Both the position numbers and the translations under genes were made by a program. From assembly GCF_023716925.1 (NCBI RefSeq), contig NZ_JAMQQG010000013.1, positions 1-45,537 on the forward strand: 45,537 nucleotides of DNA, in the 5' to 3' direction. The notes under the pieces are model-generated. The model worked only from the letters and a program-made list of their open reading frames with translations, made no database searches and was not told the origin of the DNA. The first letter of the stretch is position 1, and each line of letters begins with the position of its first letter. This DNA comes from Frankia sp. R82 (GTDB lineage Bacteria; Actinomycetota; Actinomycetes; Frankiales; Frankiaceae). Shown here in pieces: positions 37,077-45,122 of the stretch.

Positions 37077-38018
37077 TCAGCGGGCGGCCGGGGCGAGGCG
37101 GTGGTCGCGGGGGCTGGTGCCACGGACGCGACGGAAGGCGGCGGACAGGGCGAAGCCGCTGCCGTAGCCGACCTTGCGGGCGACCGCGTCCACCGTTGCC
37201 GTGGGTTCGCGCAGCAGGTCGGCGGCGAGGTCGAGGCGCCAGCCGGTCAGGAACGCCATCGGCGATTCGCCGACGAGCTCGGTGAAGCGCCGGGCCAGCG
37301 TCGCCCGGGACACCCCGACCTTGGCGGCGAGACTCGCGACCGTCCACGGATGTTCCGGATGGCTCTGCAGATAGCGCAGCGCCGAGCCCACCACCGGATC
37401 GTCATGCGCCCGGTACCAGGCGGGTGCGGCCTGGCCGGCCCGGGCGAACCAGACCCGCAGCACGGCGATCAGCAACAGGTCGAGCAGCCGGTCGAGCACC
37501 GCCTCCTGCCCGGGCTCGTCCCGGGTGATCTCCTGGGCGAGCAGCCCGACCAGCGGCGAGTCCCAGCCGTCTCGGCGCACCACCACCTGCGGGGGCAGCG
37601 CGCGCAGCAGCCGCTGGCTCACCTCCCCCTCGAGCAGGTAGGTGCCGGTGAGCATGACCGTCGGGCCGGAAAGGCTGTCGCCCCAGGTACGCACGCCGAG
37701 GTCCATCGCCGCGGCGAGGCTGTTGCCGGCCAGATCGGTGCAGTGCTGGTCGGGATGGATCACGATGCTGGGCGGGGTCGCCGGATCGTCGGCGACGGTG
37801 TACGGCTCGGGTCCGCGCAGCACCACGACATCGCCGGCCGCGAGCCGGGTACGCGTCCCGTCGTCGGCGAGCACCCACGCCTCGCCGCGGACCATCGCCG
37901 CGATCGACAGCGGCGCCCGGTCCTGGATCCGCAGCGACCAGGGCGGGGTCAGGATCGAGCGCAGCAGGAACGCCCGGTTCGCCCGCGGCCCGTCCAGCAG
38001 CCCGACGATCGCGTCCAC
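37077..38018 (-). CDS. AraC family transcriptional regulator with N-terminal cupin
   Basis: A 313-residue regulator. The N-terminal cupin (about 1-180: LLDGPRANRAFLLRSI, PPWSLRI, LAAGDVVVLRGPEPY) senses an unknown signal. The C-terminal AraC DNA-binding domain (about 205-305) has two helix-turn-helix units (WTVASLAAKVGVSRATLARRF and VDAVARKVGYGSGFALSAAF) and the usual RVRGTSPRDHR end. GTG 38018 gives the family's standard start (M/V)DAIVGLLDGP; ATG 38060 is an alternative. There is no ribosome site, but TATCCT lies 7 nt upstream. It is upstream of the iron-regulated ABC pair on the same strand, and divergent from a DUF1772 gene, the more likely target. Confidence 0.9.
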   Translation of the reverse strand: MDAIVGLLDGPRANRAFLLRSILTPPWSLRIQDRAPLSIAAMVRGEAWVLADDGTRTRLAAGDVVVLRGPEPYTVADDPATPPSIVIHPDQHCTDLAGNSLAAAMDLGVRTWGDSLSGPTVMLTGTYLLEGEVSQRLLRALPPQVVVRRDGWDSPLVGLLAQEITRDEPGQEAVLDRLLDLLLIAVLRVWFARAGQAAPAWYRAHDDPVVGSALRYLQSHPEHPWTVASLAAKVGVSRATLARRFTELVGESPMAFLTGWRLDLAADLLREPTATVDAVARKVGYGSGFALSAAFRRVRGTSPRDHRLAPAAR

Positions 38019-38025
38019 AGCCGCG

Positions 38026-38031
38026 AGGATA
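38026..38031 (-). promoter_or_regulatory. Candidate -10 element of a leaderless AraC transcript
   Basis: TATCCT on the minus strand lies 7 nt before the GTG at 38018; no Shine-Dalgarno is present. Confidence 0.42.
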
Positions 38032-38190
38032 ACGCCCGATCTGGACGCCCGAACATGCATCCGAGCGTCTCGGCCATGGAGCATCCCCACGCGTTGACCT
38101 TGACTGGTCCTCATGACGAACACCACCGGGCAGTACCGCCCCACGCCCGTTGTCGGTACGCCCCGTCCTGCGGAAAGGTCGAGATCGTCG

Positions 38191-38691
38191 ATGGACCTGT
38201 TGCGCCACGCCTCGCTGGTCGGTGCCACCGTCGCCGTGGGCCTGATGGCCGGGCTGTACTTCGCCTACTCCTGCTCGGTGATGCCGGGCCTGCGCCACAC
38301 CGACGACCGGACCTTCGTCGCCACGATGCGCTCGATCAACGACGCGATTCTCAACGGCTGGTTCTTCCTCGCCTTCATCGGCGCACTGCTGCTCACTGGC
38401 CTTGCGGGGGTGGCCCAGCTCGGCAGCGGCCACCGCGCGACGCTGGGCTGGATCGCCGCCGGGTTCGTCCTGTACGGCCTGACGATCGTCACCACCGGCG
38501 CGGTCAACGTGCCACTCAACAACGACCTCTCGCACGTCGGCCAGCCCGGTGGACCCACCGACCTCGCCGCCGCACGGGCCGCGTTCGAGACGACCTGGGT
38601 CCGCTGGAACCTGGTCCGCACCGCCGGTTCCACCGCGGCCTTCGCCTGCCTGACCTGGGCCCTGGTCCTGCACGGCCGCACCCGCCCCTGA
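38191..38691 (+). CDS. DUF1772 (anthrone oxygenase-like) membrane protein
   Basis: A 166-residue membrane protein with four hydrophobic segments (near residues 5-28, 58-78, 88-108 and 142-160). The DUF1772 pattern is seen in AYSCSVMPGLRHTDDRTFVA, MRSINDAILNGWF, VNVPLNNDL and TTWVRWNLVRT. Some relatives take part in polyketide anthrone oxidation, but most have no known job. ATG 38191 gives the family's normal length; ATG 38113 would add 26 non-conserved residues. It is divergent from the AraC gene, which may control it. Confidence 0.82.
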   Translation: MDLLRHASLVGATVAVGLMAGLYFAYSCSVMPGLRHTDDRTFVATMRSINDAILNGWFFLAFIGALLLTGLAGVAQLGSGHRATLGWIAAGFVLYGLTIVTTGAVNVPLNNDLSHVGQPGGPTDLAAARAAFETTWVRWNLVRTAGSTAAFACLTWALVLHGRTRP

Positions 38692-39293
38692 ACGGTCGGC
38701 GCCGCTCTCGGTCACGCTCCCACTCCCACTCCCACTCCCGGCCCCGGTCCCGGTCACGAGTGCCGAATTGACGGTGTGACATTAGGTACTGGACGCGGCA
38801 CGAAGTGACACGAAGATCCTTGCGGCTTGGGTCGCACCTCGGCATCGAAGGCTGGTTCAAGATGTCACGCGGTCGCGCCTCCGCCTCCGGTGGACCGTCG
38901 AAGCCACGCTGGTCGCCTCGCGCCGAGGCCTTGATCACGTCTTGCCGAGGCCTGGTGAAGACACGAGGCCCCGGATCCGTCACCAAGCCTCGGCAGGATC
39001 GGCGCTGGCGCCGAACTCCTCGGCGATGTGGTCGTCCCGGGTATGCCGCTGCCCGTCGGGTCGACGGGCCCCCTCCCGTCCAGGGTTGGGATGGGCAGGT
39101 TTTCGTGGATCAAGGTGCCGGCCGGTCGGGACCCGAAGAGCGGTCGCTGGGCACGGTGATAGCCGGGCTGAACGACCACGGTCTGTGGGATGCCCCCGAA
39201 CGTGGCGGCGATACAGCCGCGACATGCACCCACGGTGCCTAATAGTGGCGGTGTGTAGATGGCAGGGGTGGTTGGGAGCCGACGAGAAACGGC
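38692..39293. other. 600-bp gap with simple repeats and an inverted-repeat element
   Basis: No intact gene is seen. Bases about 38714-38760 hold CACTCC-type hexamer repeats. The dispersed inverted-repeat element (copy 1) lies at 38932-39000. The rest, up to the truncated VOC gene, has no supported feature and may be gene debris. Confidence 0.4.
38932..39000 (+). repeat. Dispersed inverted-repeat element, copy 1
   Basis: The arms TGCCGAGGCCTGGTGA (38943-38958) and TCACCAAGCCTCGGCA (38980-38995) pair with one mismatch around a 21-nt loop. Flanking bases GATCACGTCT and GGATC also match copy 2. It could fold as a long hairpin in RNA. Confidence 0.8.
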
Positions 39294-39548
39294 CTAGCCG
39301 TGGGCGCCCGCACCTGACCAGTCGGCGAGCTGGGTGATGACGCCGTTCGGGTCGCGTACCTGGAACGCCCGCTCGCCCCATGCCTCCTCGGCCAGCGGCA
39401 TCGTGATCGGCACATCCTCGGCCTGTAGCCGGGCGAGCTCCCCCGCCAGATCATCGACCACAAAGGCGAGGATGAATCCGCTCGCGTGATCGTCACGCTG
39501 GTCGTCCGGCAGGGTTGGCAGGCCACCGCGCAGGAACACGACGCTCAT
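39294..39548 (-). pseudogene. Truncated VOC (glyoxalase-like) protein
   Basis: The 84 residues match only the C-terminal two thirds of a vicinal-oxygen-chelate protein: LPTLPDDQR, FILAFVVDDLAGELARL, VPITMPLAEEAWGERAF and VRDPNGVITQLADW. The normal first 40-45 residues, with the first metal-ligand strand, are missing. Directly upstream the DNA changes to an RCC1-type sequence in the opposite direction, so the gene was cut by a rearrangement at about 39545. It may still be translated from ATG 39548 but is unlikely to fold as a complete enzyme. Confidence 0.7.
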
Positions 39549-39549
39549 G

Positions 39550-40216
39550 CCGGCGTCGTCGCGGGGAACAACGTGTACGGGCAGCTCGGCGACGGCACCA
39601 CCACGGACGCCTCAACCCCGGTCCGCGTGGCCGGGCTGACCGGCGTCACCGCGATCAGCGGCGGCCGATGGGCCGGCTACGCGCTACGCACCGACGGCAC
39701 CGTGCGGGCCTGGGCGCGAACTGGCACGGCCAGCTCGGCGACGGCAGCCACACGAACCGGACGACCCCCGTGACCGTGGTCGGACGGTCTCGGACCCCGC
39801 TGTCCACGGTCCGCACGATCGCCGGCGGCGGGGACTTCGCCTATGCGCTGCTGGGCGACGACACCGTGGCCGCCTGGGGCCGGGGTGACCTGGGTCAGCT
39901 CGGCAACGGTTCCCCGGCGGACGGCCGGGTGGCCAGACCGGTGCCCGACCTGACCGCCGTCACGGCGACAGCCGCCGGCGGGAGGCCGGTTACGCGCTGC
40001 GCCAGGACGGTCCCCACACCGGGGGCCTATGGCAACCGCGCGATCTGGGCCTGGGGCAGCAACGCCCACGGGCAGCTCGGGATCGGTCAGCCACCCGCCC
40101 ACGGGCCAGCGAAGGTGTTCCGGCCTCGGCAGGTCCCCGGGGCGGCAAACCTACAGGACGTCGCGGCCGGCGGCTCCTCGGCGTACGCGATCGTCCAGCC
40201 CTTACCTGCAAGGTGA
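39550..40216 (+). pseudogene. RCC1-repeat protein, 5'-truncated and frameshifted
   Basis: RCC1 beta-propeller repeats are clear but split over frames: GNNVYGQLGDGTTTDASTPV and YALRTDGTVRAW in one frame, then NWHGQLGDGSHTNRTTPV, YALLGDDTVAAWGRGDLGQL and AWGSNAHGQLG in another. A one-base loss near 39718 (expected TGGGGCGCG) makes the first shift. Around 39985-40030 a GYALRQDG block sits out of frame, showing a compensating pair of shifts. The 5' end and any signal peptide are missing at the junction with the truncated VOC gene. It ends at TGA 40214, 2 bp from the convergent acyltransferase stop. Confidence 0.8.
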
Positions 40217-40218
40217 CC

Positions 40219-41700
40219 CTAGGAAGCCTGGCGCTCCTGCGTACTCCAGGCGTAGCGCCCCTGGTGCCCGTCGGACGCCAGCACGGCAACCGTGCGCGCG
40301 GCCGGAATGCCGACACCAGCACCGACACCCGCACCGGCGAGGGCAGCAGCAGTGACGGTGAAGGCAGGAGGAGCGATCACCACGGCGGCCGGGGAAACGC
40401 CGGCCGACCTGGCGGGGCGGAGCCGGGGGCCGCCAGGACGAACCCGTTCCCCGCCAGGACGAACCCGCTCCGCGCCAGGACGAACCCGCTCCGCGCCAGG
40501 ACGGACTCCGACGTCGGCGGGACGGGGCTGGACAGCTGCGGGGCGAACCCGCGGGCGGGCGTCGGCGGGGCGGTGACGCTGGATGGGGAGTTCGAGCAGG
40601 TAGTAGGAGGCCGAGGCCAGGGCCACGGAGATCAGGGCGACCAGGACGATCGCCGGCCACCGGCCGAGCGCGTCGGCGAGATCCGGGCCCCAGTGGGCGA
40701 CGACCGGGAAGTGCCACAGGTAGAAGCCGTAGGAGATCCGGCCGAGCCAGGCCAGCGGGGCGGCGGCCAGGCCGCGGAACAGCCAGCTCGAGGTGGACCC
40801 CAGCTCCAGGGCGAGCACAAGTGCACCGGCGACGAGCGCGACGACGGTGTAGCCACCGTGGGACAGCAGGGCCGGATGCGGCCCCCAGTCGGCCGGCACC
40901 TTCAGTGCCCCCACCGCCAGCAGCGCGAGCGCCACCGGGCCGACGACCGGCAGGGCGGCCCGGACCCGGTCGACACGGCGCCGCCACACCAGACCCGCGG
41001 CGCCCTCGCCGTCCACACCGGCCCGGGCCACCCGCAGCCAGGCGGCCAGCGCGCAGCCGACGAGCAGCGCGTCGGCCCGGGTGTCGAGGGCGAAGTACAT
41101 CCGCCGGCCGGTCGCACCGTGGGCGATCAGCAGGTCGCGCCACACCAGCACGGCGACCGCCCCGGCGAGCAGCGCTGCCGGCAGCCGCCGGGCGAGCTGA
41201 CCCCAGCGGCACGCGAGGACCAGCAGCAGCGGCCAGAGCAGGTAGAACTGCTCCTCCAGCGACAGCGACCAGGTGTGGCCGAGCCAGCCCGCCCCGGTGG
41301 ACTGCGACCCCACCTGGACGTAGTTGTTCACGTACAGCAGCGACGAGGCGAGGCTGCCCCGAAACGAGGAGCGTTCGGCTGCCGTGCTGATGCCCAGCAC
41401 CAGTACGGCCGTCGCGGCGACCGCGATGAGCAGCAGGAACGCGGGCAGCAGCCGGTAGGCGCGGCGCAGGTAGAACCGGGTGAACGAGACCCGTCCGGTC
41501 CGGTCCTGTTCGGCGAGCAGCTGCCCGGTGATGAGAAATCCACTGAGCACGAAGAAGACGTCGACGCCGAGATGGCCGCCGCGCAGCGAGTCCATGTGGA
41601 AGACCAGCACGGCCAGTACCGCGAGTCCCCGCACGCCGTCCAGCGCGGGGTTGCGTCCGCCGCGGCGCACCTGCGGTCGGTCGTTCCTGTGCCGCGTCAT
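40219..41700 (-). CDS. Acyltransferase family 3 (OafA/YrhL-like) membrane protein
   Basis: A 493-residue membrane O-acyltransferase with about ten membrane segments. Family motifs are NPALDGVRGLAVLAVLVFH, HLGVDVFFVLSGFLITG, FYLRRAYRLLPAF and HTWSLSLEEQFYLLWP. The conserved His/Arg residues used for acyl transfer are present. It would acylate a surface sugar, lipid or secondary metabolite. After the last membrane segment comes a 130-residue tail with V-R-P-G-A-E-R repeats (21-bp DNA units) and a low-complexity Ala/Gly/Val part, and no SGNH domain. ATG 41700 follows GGGGAG by 6 nt. Downstream it meets the RCC1 pseudogene with 2 bp between stops. Confidence 0.9.
   Translation of the reverse strand: MTRHRNDRPQVRRGGRNPALDGVRGLAVLAVLVFHMDSLRGGHLGVDVFFVLSGFLITGQLLAEQDRTGRVSFTRFYLRRAYRLLPAFLLLIAVAATAVLVLGISTAAERSSFRGSLASSLLYVNNYVQVGSQSTGAGWLGHTWSLSLEEQFYLLWPLLLVLACRWGQLARRLPAALLAGAVAVLVWRDLLIAHGATGRRMYFALDTRADALLVGCALAAWLRVARAGVDGEGAAGLVWRRRVDRVRAALPVVGPVALALLAVGALKVPADWGPHPALLSHGGYTVVALVAGALVLALELGSTSSWLFRGLAAAPLAWLGRISYGFYLWHFPVVAHWGPDLADALGRWPAIVLVALISVALASASYYLLELPIQRHRPADARPRVRPAAVQPRPADVGVRPGAERVRPGAERVRPGGERVRPGGPRLRPARSAGVSPAAVVIAPPAFTVTAAALAGAGVGAGVGIPAARTVAVLASDGHQGRYAWSTQERQAS
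40431..40493 (-). repeat. Three 21-bp tandem repeats in the acyltransferase tail
   Basis: Units of CGCCAGGACGAACCCGCTCCG (plus strand), plus a partial fourth, encode the VRPGAER/VRPGGER heptads after the membrane domain. Confidence 0.88.
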
Positions 41701-42222
41701 CCACGCTCCCCTCGTGTCTGTCGATCCGCCTGCCCTTCGTCCTGCGCTCCTGCCTATCCCGCCAACCTTTTAGTCACCTGTCAGTCCTGACCGGCCTGTG
41801 CGCGCACACCGCCACACCGAGTCCACCGAGGGGCATCCGTGCGGGAGATCCGTGCATCCCGCCGGGCCTGCGGGCACGCCGACGTCGGCCCTACCCGCGG
41901 GGCCGAGCGCCGGTCAGGGCACCCCCGCTGGTCCACCCCGAACGGGGGAGCAGTCCTCCGCCGCCGCGAACCCGGTCGCCAACCCATTTACTCTCCGCAG
42001 CCAGAACGCGCCTCACCCGCACAGACAGCAACCCACCCCTGTCACCACCACGCCCCCGTCACCACCACGCCCCGCGACCGGCCCCCAGCAAGATCGCGCT
42101 ACACGGGTCCTCGTGGGGTCATATCGGACACGAGCACCCCCACAACGACCCATGTGCACCCTCCACACCCGCGGAGCCCAAAAACAGCATCACAGAAAGT
42201 GACCATGGTTGAGGGACGGTGC

Positions 42223-42264
42223 CACGTCGCATGCGCAAGCCAGCACGTCGCATGCGCAAGCCAG
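42223..42264. repeat. Two exact 21-bp tandem repeats
   Basis: The 21-bp unit starts CACGTCGCATGCGCAAG and contains the palindrome GCATGC; two perfect head-to-tail copies lie in noncoding DNA. Confidence 0.88.
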
Positions 42265-42385
42265 CAGGGTCGTCGTGGTCGGAATGGACGGCGTTCTGGT
42301 CAACCCTCGTCTCACACGCCCGTGCGCCCGTGCGCCCGTGCCTCCGTGTCCGCCTTGGACGGCGACCATTCCGCAAAGCCACGGA

Positions 42386-42453
42386 TTCCTGCCGAGGCGG
42401 AGTGAAGATTCCGGCCCGCCGATCCTTCACCAAGCCTCGGCAAGAACGGATCA
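42386..42453 (-). repeat. Dispersed inverted-repeat element, copy 2
   Basis: On the minus strand the arms TGCCGAGGCTTGGTGAAG and CTTCACTCCGCCTCGGCA pair with three mismatches. Together with flanking GATCCGTTCT and AGGA it matches copy 1 at 38932-39000, but in the opposite direction and with a different loop. Confidence 0.8.
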
Positions 42454-42766
42454 TGGCTTTCGGTTACCCGCGACGGAGCCGTTTTCGTCGCAGGAAGTGG
42501 TGCGGGTGGCGCGGAGGGTATCGGTCGGCGGGTGTTGGGGGCGGATGGGCATGAGGGTGTTCTGGCGGGACGTCCGCCGGTCCCCAGGGCGGTCACTCTC
42601 CGACATGTCCGCGCGGAACGTGTGACATATCTACATCTCGACGAGCCAGGGCCACCGGTCGGGCCGGACCCGCGGATCGTGGGGTTGCCACGGCCGACGT
42701 ACGCGGTAGGAGGCCCGCCGGAGCACGGACAAGACCCCAACATCGGGGTGGACGGCTCCAGGGCGG

Positions 42767-43558
42767 TCAGGCTGGCAGCACGGCGACCTGGGTGCGGTGG
42801 AGGGTCGGGGTCTCCGCCTGGTCCGCGGCGGCCCGCGCCAGGTCGTCGTAGCTGAGCGTGCCGGTGGCCCGGGCCCGTTCGACCGGCGGCACGACGAGCG
42901 CAGGGCTGTTCGCCGCCACGCCGCCACCGGGTACCGGTTCGCCCGACGCCGGTTCGCCCGACGCCGGTTCGCCCGACGCCGGTTCGGCGAGCGCCAGGCC
43001 GGCGGGTGGGGTGAGGACAAGCCAGTCGAGTGCGCCGGCGTGGCGTTCCAGCGCCGGCAGGACGCGGGCGTGCGCGCGGGCGAACGGCAGCAGCGGCGGT
43101 GGGAACAGCTCGGCGTCGTCCAGCACCAGCCGACCGTCGGCCAGGGGCAGGGTGGCGAACAGTCCGATCGTCAACAGCCGGACCGGCGGGGACGGCCGCG
43201 CGGCAGCCACGACCGCGTGCACGACATGTTCGTAGTAGGCCTCGTCGAAGCCGTCGAAGGTGGGTGGCGGGGCGGTGAAGGGGGTGACCGCGACGACGAT
43301 CACGTCGGCGGTGGCCAGCACGTCGATCAGCTCGGCTTCGCGGGTGGCGTCGGCCGGCGCCAGCTCGACGCCGGCCGCACGCAGGTCGGCATGCCGATCT
43401 ACGTTCCGGACCACGCCGAGGACGGCATGGCCACGCCGGACGAACTCCGCGCTGACGGCGCGCCCCGCGCGACCACCGGCCCCGAGCACGGCCACCCGCA
43501 GCCCGTCGAAGGCAGGACTTTCCGTGGTGATGGGACTTTCCGTGGTGATGGGTTCCAT
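42767..43558 (-). CDS. NAD(P)-binding reductase-like protein (atypical SDR)
   Basis: A 263-residue protein with an N-terminal Rossmann fold: RVAVLGAGGRAGRAVSAEFV (the GxGGRxG dinucleotide loop), VLGVVRN, and DVIVVAVTPF. It belongs with NAD(P)H-binding proteins of the YwnB/NmrA-like kind. A surface loop carries E-P-A-S-G repeats (15-bp units) and the first 12 residues are a doubled ITTESP (18-bp units). It is divergent from a redox-type HxlR regulator, a common pairing, so it is probably induced by electrophiles or quinones. ATG 43558 has no ribosome site; TACCTT lies 8 nt upstream. Confidence 0.82.
   Translation of the reverse strand: MEPITTESPITTESPAFDGLRVAVLGAGGRAGRAVSAEFVRRGHAVLGVVRNVDRHADLRAAGVELAPADATREAELIDVLATADVIVVAVTPFTAPPPTFDGFDEAYYEHVVHAVVAAARPSPPVRLLTIGLFATLPLADGRLVLDDAELFPPPLLPFARAHARVLPALERHAGALDWLVLTPPAGLALAEPASGEPASGEPASGEPVPGGGVAANSPALVVPPVERARATGTLSYDDLARAAADQAETPTLHRTQVAVLPA
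42936..42980 (-). repeat. Three exact 15-bp tandem repeats in the reductase gene
   Basis: GGTTCGCCCGACGCC (plus strand) is repeated three times and encodes EPASG in frame. Confidence 0.9.
43515..43550 (-). repeat. Two exact 18-bp tandem repeats at the reductase start
   Basis: GGACTTTCCGTGGTGATG (plus strand) is doubled and encodes ITTESP twice right after the start codon. Confidence 0.9.
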
Positions 43559-43698
43559 GGCGCGCCAAGGTAGGCGACGACCTGCCGGTTACCGCAAGGT
43601 GACCGGCCACGCGGTCGGCCGCGGCATCGGCCAGAATGCCTGGCCGCGCAGGATGACTCCCCACCGCCTTGCCGATGAGTCCGGTGGAAAACGTCGGC

Positions 43699-43704
43699 TA
43701 TCGT
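43699..43704 (+). promoter_or_regulatory. Candidate -10 element of a leaderless hxlR-type transcript
   Basis: TATCGT lies exactly 6 nt before GTG 43711; no Shine-Dalgarno is present there. The divergent intergenic region also holds GGTTACCGCAAGGTGACC, an imperfect inverted repeat (about 43587-43604) that could bind the regulator. Confidence 0.42.
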
Positions 43705-43710
43705 GATCAG

Positions 43711-44082
43711 GTGCAGAGCGTGGCCAACGCCCCGACGTTCGACCCAGCGTGCCCGATGAGTGCCTTCCCCCTGCGCATCGGCGAGAAGTGGACGGCGATG
43801 ATCGTCCTGTGTCTCGAGGCCGGCCCGCGCCGGTTCACCGAGCTGCGCCAGATCCTGGTAGCGGTGAGCGCGAAGGTACTGACCGAGACGCTGCGCGCGA
43901 TGGAACGTGACGGCCTGGTGAGCCGCCACTGCCACGACGAGAACCCACCCCGGGTCGAGTACCGGCTAACCGAGCTCGGCCAGTCACTGTTGCAGCTCAT
44001 CGAGGCCGCCCGCCTGTGGTCTCGGGACAACCTCGGTGACCTGCTCGCCGCCCGCGAACGCTACGACGGCGCCAGTCTCTGA
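43711..44082 (+). CDS. HxlR family regulator, redox-sensing type
   Basis: A 123-residue winged-helix regulator. It shows the HxlR order: an N-terminal cysteine in DPACPM, RIGEKWTAMIVLCLEAGPRRF, TELRQILVAVSAKVLTETLR, LERDGL-like MERDGLVSR, and the wing RVEYRLTELGQSL. The single N-terminal Cys is the residue used for thiol sensing in YodB/QorR-like members. GTG 43711 puts the protein start 14 residues before that Cys; in-frame ATGs at 43669 and 43675 are alternatives. It is divergent from the NAD(P)-binding reductase, its probable target. Confidence 0.88.
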   Translation: MQSVANAPTFDPACPMSAFPLRIGEKWTAMIVLCLEAGPRRFTELRQILVAVSAKVLTETLRAMERDGLVSRHCHDENPPRVEYRLTELGQSLLQLIEAARLWSRDNLGDLLAARERYDGASL

Positions 44083-44097
44083 CGGCCACCGCGACCT

Positions 44098-44145
44098 GGC
44101 CACCACCTGGGTTGGCCACCACCTGGGTTGGCCACCACCGCAGTC
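44098..44145. repeat. 16-bp tandem repeat downstream of the HxlR gene
   Basis: GGCCACCACCTGGGTT is present twice exactly plus a partial third, in the 86-bp convergent gap. The period is not a multiple of three, consistent with noncoding DNA. Confidence 0.85.
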
Positions 44146-44168
44146 CGATCGTCCCGACCCGCCGTCCG

Positions 44169-44996
44169 TCAGGGCGCGAGAAAACCGAACTGGCGAAGGT
44201 GCTGCTGGGCGACGGGAGTCGTCAGAAACGACACGAACGCCCGGGCGGTGTCGGTCTGCTGCGCGCGCCGGAGCACCGCTGCGACGTACTCGGCGGGCAC
44301 CTGGTCGGCATCCGCAACGTCGACGCCGGTGACTCTGGTGCCGGCCGCCCGCACGTCGGTCCCGAACACGAGGCCCGCGTCCGCGTTGCCGGTGGCCACC
44401 TTCTCCGCGACCTCGGCGCCCCCCGGTTCCCTCGACGCCGGCCGCACTGTCACGCCGGCCTTCGCCAGTGACCGCGCCGCACAGCCGCCGACCGGAGTCG
44501 ACTCGTCCGGCAGGACGACGGTCAGACCGGGCTTCGCCAGATCGGCGAGGGTGTGGACACCCCGGGGATTACCCGCGGCGACGATGATCTGCAACCGGTT
44601 GCGGGCGAACACCGTCGCCCCGCCGGCGACCAGCCCGTCCCGCGACGCCCGGGTCATCGAGTCGGAGCCGACGGTGAGAAACACGTCGGCCGGAAAGCCC
44701 TGCCGGAGCTGCAGCTCCTGCGCCGGCGAGCGGCCGAGGTTCGGCGACACCGTGGAACCTGGATGTGCCGCGGCAAACGCCTCGTCCAGCCGCGCAAGCA
44801 CCCCGGAGAGCCCCCCGGGGCCGAGGACGACCAGCGACCCCGGCAGTGCCGACGTCGAGGCCGGCGCAGTCCCGGAGCCGGACGAAAGGTTCTCCTGCCC
44901 GGCCCCACCCGAGCCACAGCCGGCGAACGCCAGCACGAGCGCCAGGCAGGCCCCAAGCGTCGAGGCCGCTGCACGGGAGACCTTCCGGGGCGTCAT
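44169..44996 (-). CDS. modA: Molybdate ABC transporter substrate-binding lipoprotein
   Basis: A 275-residue lipoprotein that captures molybdate outside the membrane. A signal peptide ends in the lipobox LAFAGC (Cys27). A Ser/Gly-rich spacer leads to the ModA fold: LVVLGPGGLSGVLARLDEAF, FPADVFLTVGSDSMTRASRDG, FARNRLQIIVAAGNPRGVHTLADL, and VGGCAARSLAKAG, with the last part KVATGNADAGLVFGTDV. The VLGPGGL loop replaces the usual A-A-S-L ligand loop, so binding details may differ. No modB or modC lies nearby, so it is an orphan in this window. No clear ribosome site is seen before ATG 44996. It is convergent with the HxlR gene. Confidence 0.85.
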   Translation of the reverse strand: MTPRKVSRAAASTLGACLALVLAFAGCGSGGAGQENLSSGSGTAPASTSALPGSLVVLGPGGLSGVLARLDEAFAAAHPGSTVSPNLGRSPAQELQLRQGFPADVFLTVGSDSMTRASRDGLVAGGATVFARNRLQIIVAAGNPRGVHTLADLAKPGLTVVLPDESTPVGGCAARSLAKAGVTVRPASREPGGAEVAEKVATGNADAGLVFGTDVRAAGTRVTGVDVADADQVPAEYVAAVLRRAQQTDTARAFVSFLTTPVAQQHLRQFGFLAP

Positions 44997-45109
44997 CGTC
45001 CATCAGATACCAGTCCGGCAAACCCCCGGCAAGGCCCATGGTTGGTGATGTGAGCTGGGTCTTCAGCCCGGGGGGTGACGGGCGATCGCCTGGTGTGGGC
45101 GGCCGACTC

Positions 45110-45115
45110 TAGACT
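45110..45115 (+). promoter_or_regulatory. Candidate -10 element of a leaderless transcript (SARP-like gene)
   Basis: TAGACT lies 7 nt before GTG 45123 and no Shine-Dalgarno is present. Confidence 0.42.
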
Positions 45116-45122
45116 GATCGGC

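Larger units (their letters stand above)
41701..42766. other. 1.07-kb gene-poor region
   Basis: No convincing gene is seen in either strand. Bases 41985-42200 are strongly C/A-rich on the plus strand, with a CCCCGTCACCACCACGCC-type direct repeat near 42037-42073. A 21-bp repeat pair (42223-42264) and inverted-repeat element copy 2 (42386-42453) follow. GCGACG/CGTCGC at about 42470-42492 forms a small stem. It reads as noncoding or decayed DNA; a noncoding RNA cannot be ruled out. Confidence 0.4.

Noticed and set aside
38692-39293. Transposase remnant in the gap before the VOC fragment
   Set aside because: Short translated pieces could be imagined as transposase, but no motif is firm enough to report.
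41839-42405. 188-codon plus-strand frame in the 1-kb gap
   Set aside because: The translation is Pro/His/Arg/Thr-rich without domains, passes through the repeat pair and the inverted-repeat element, and has no ribosome site.
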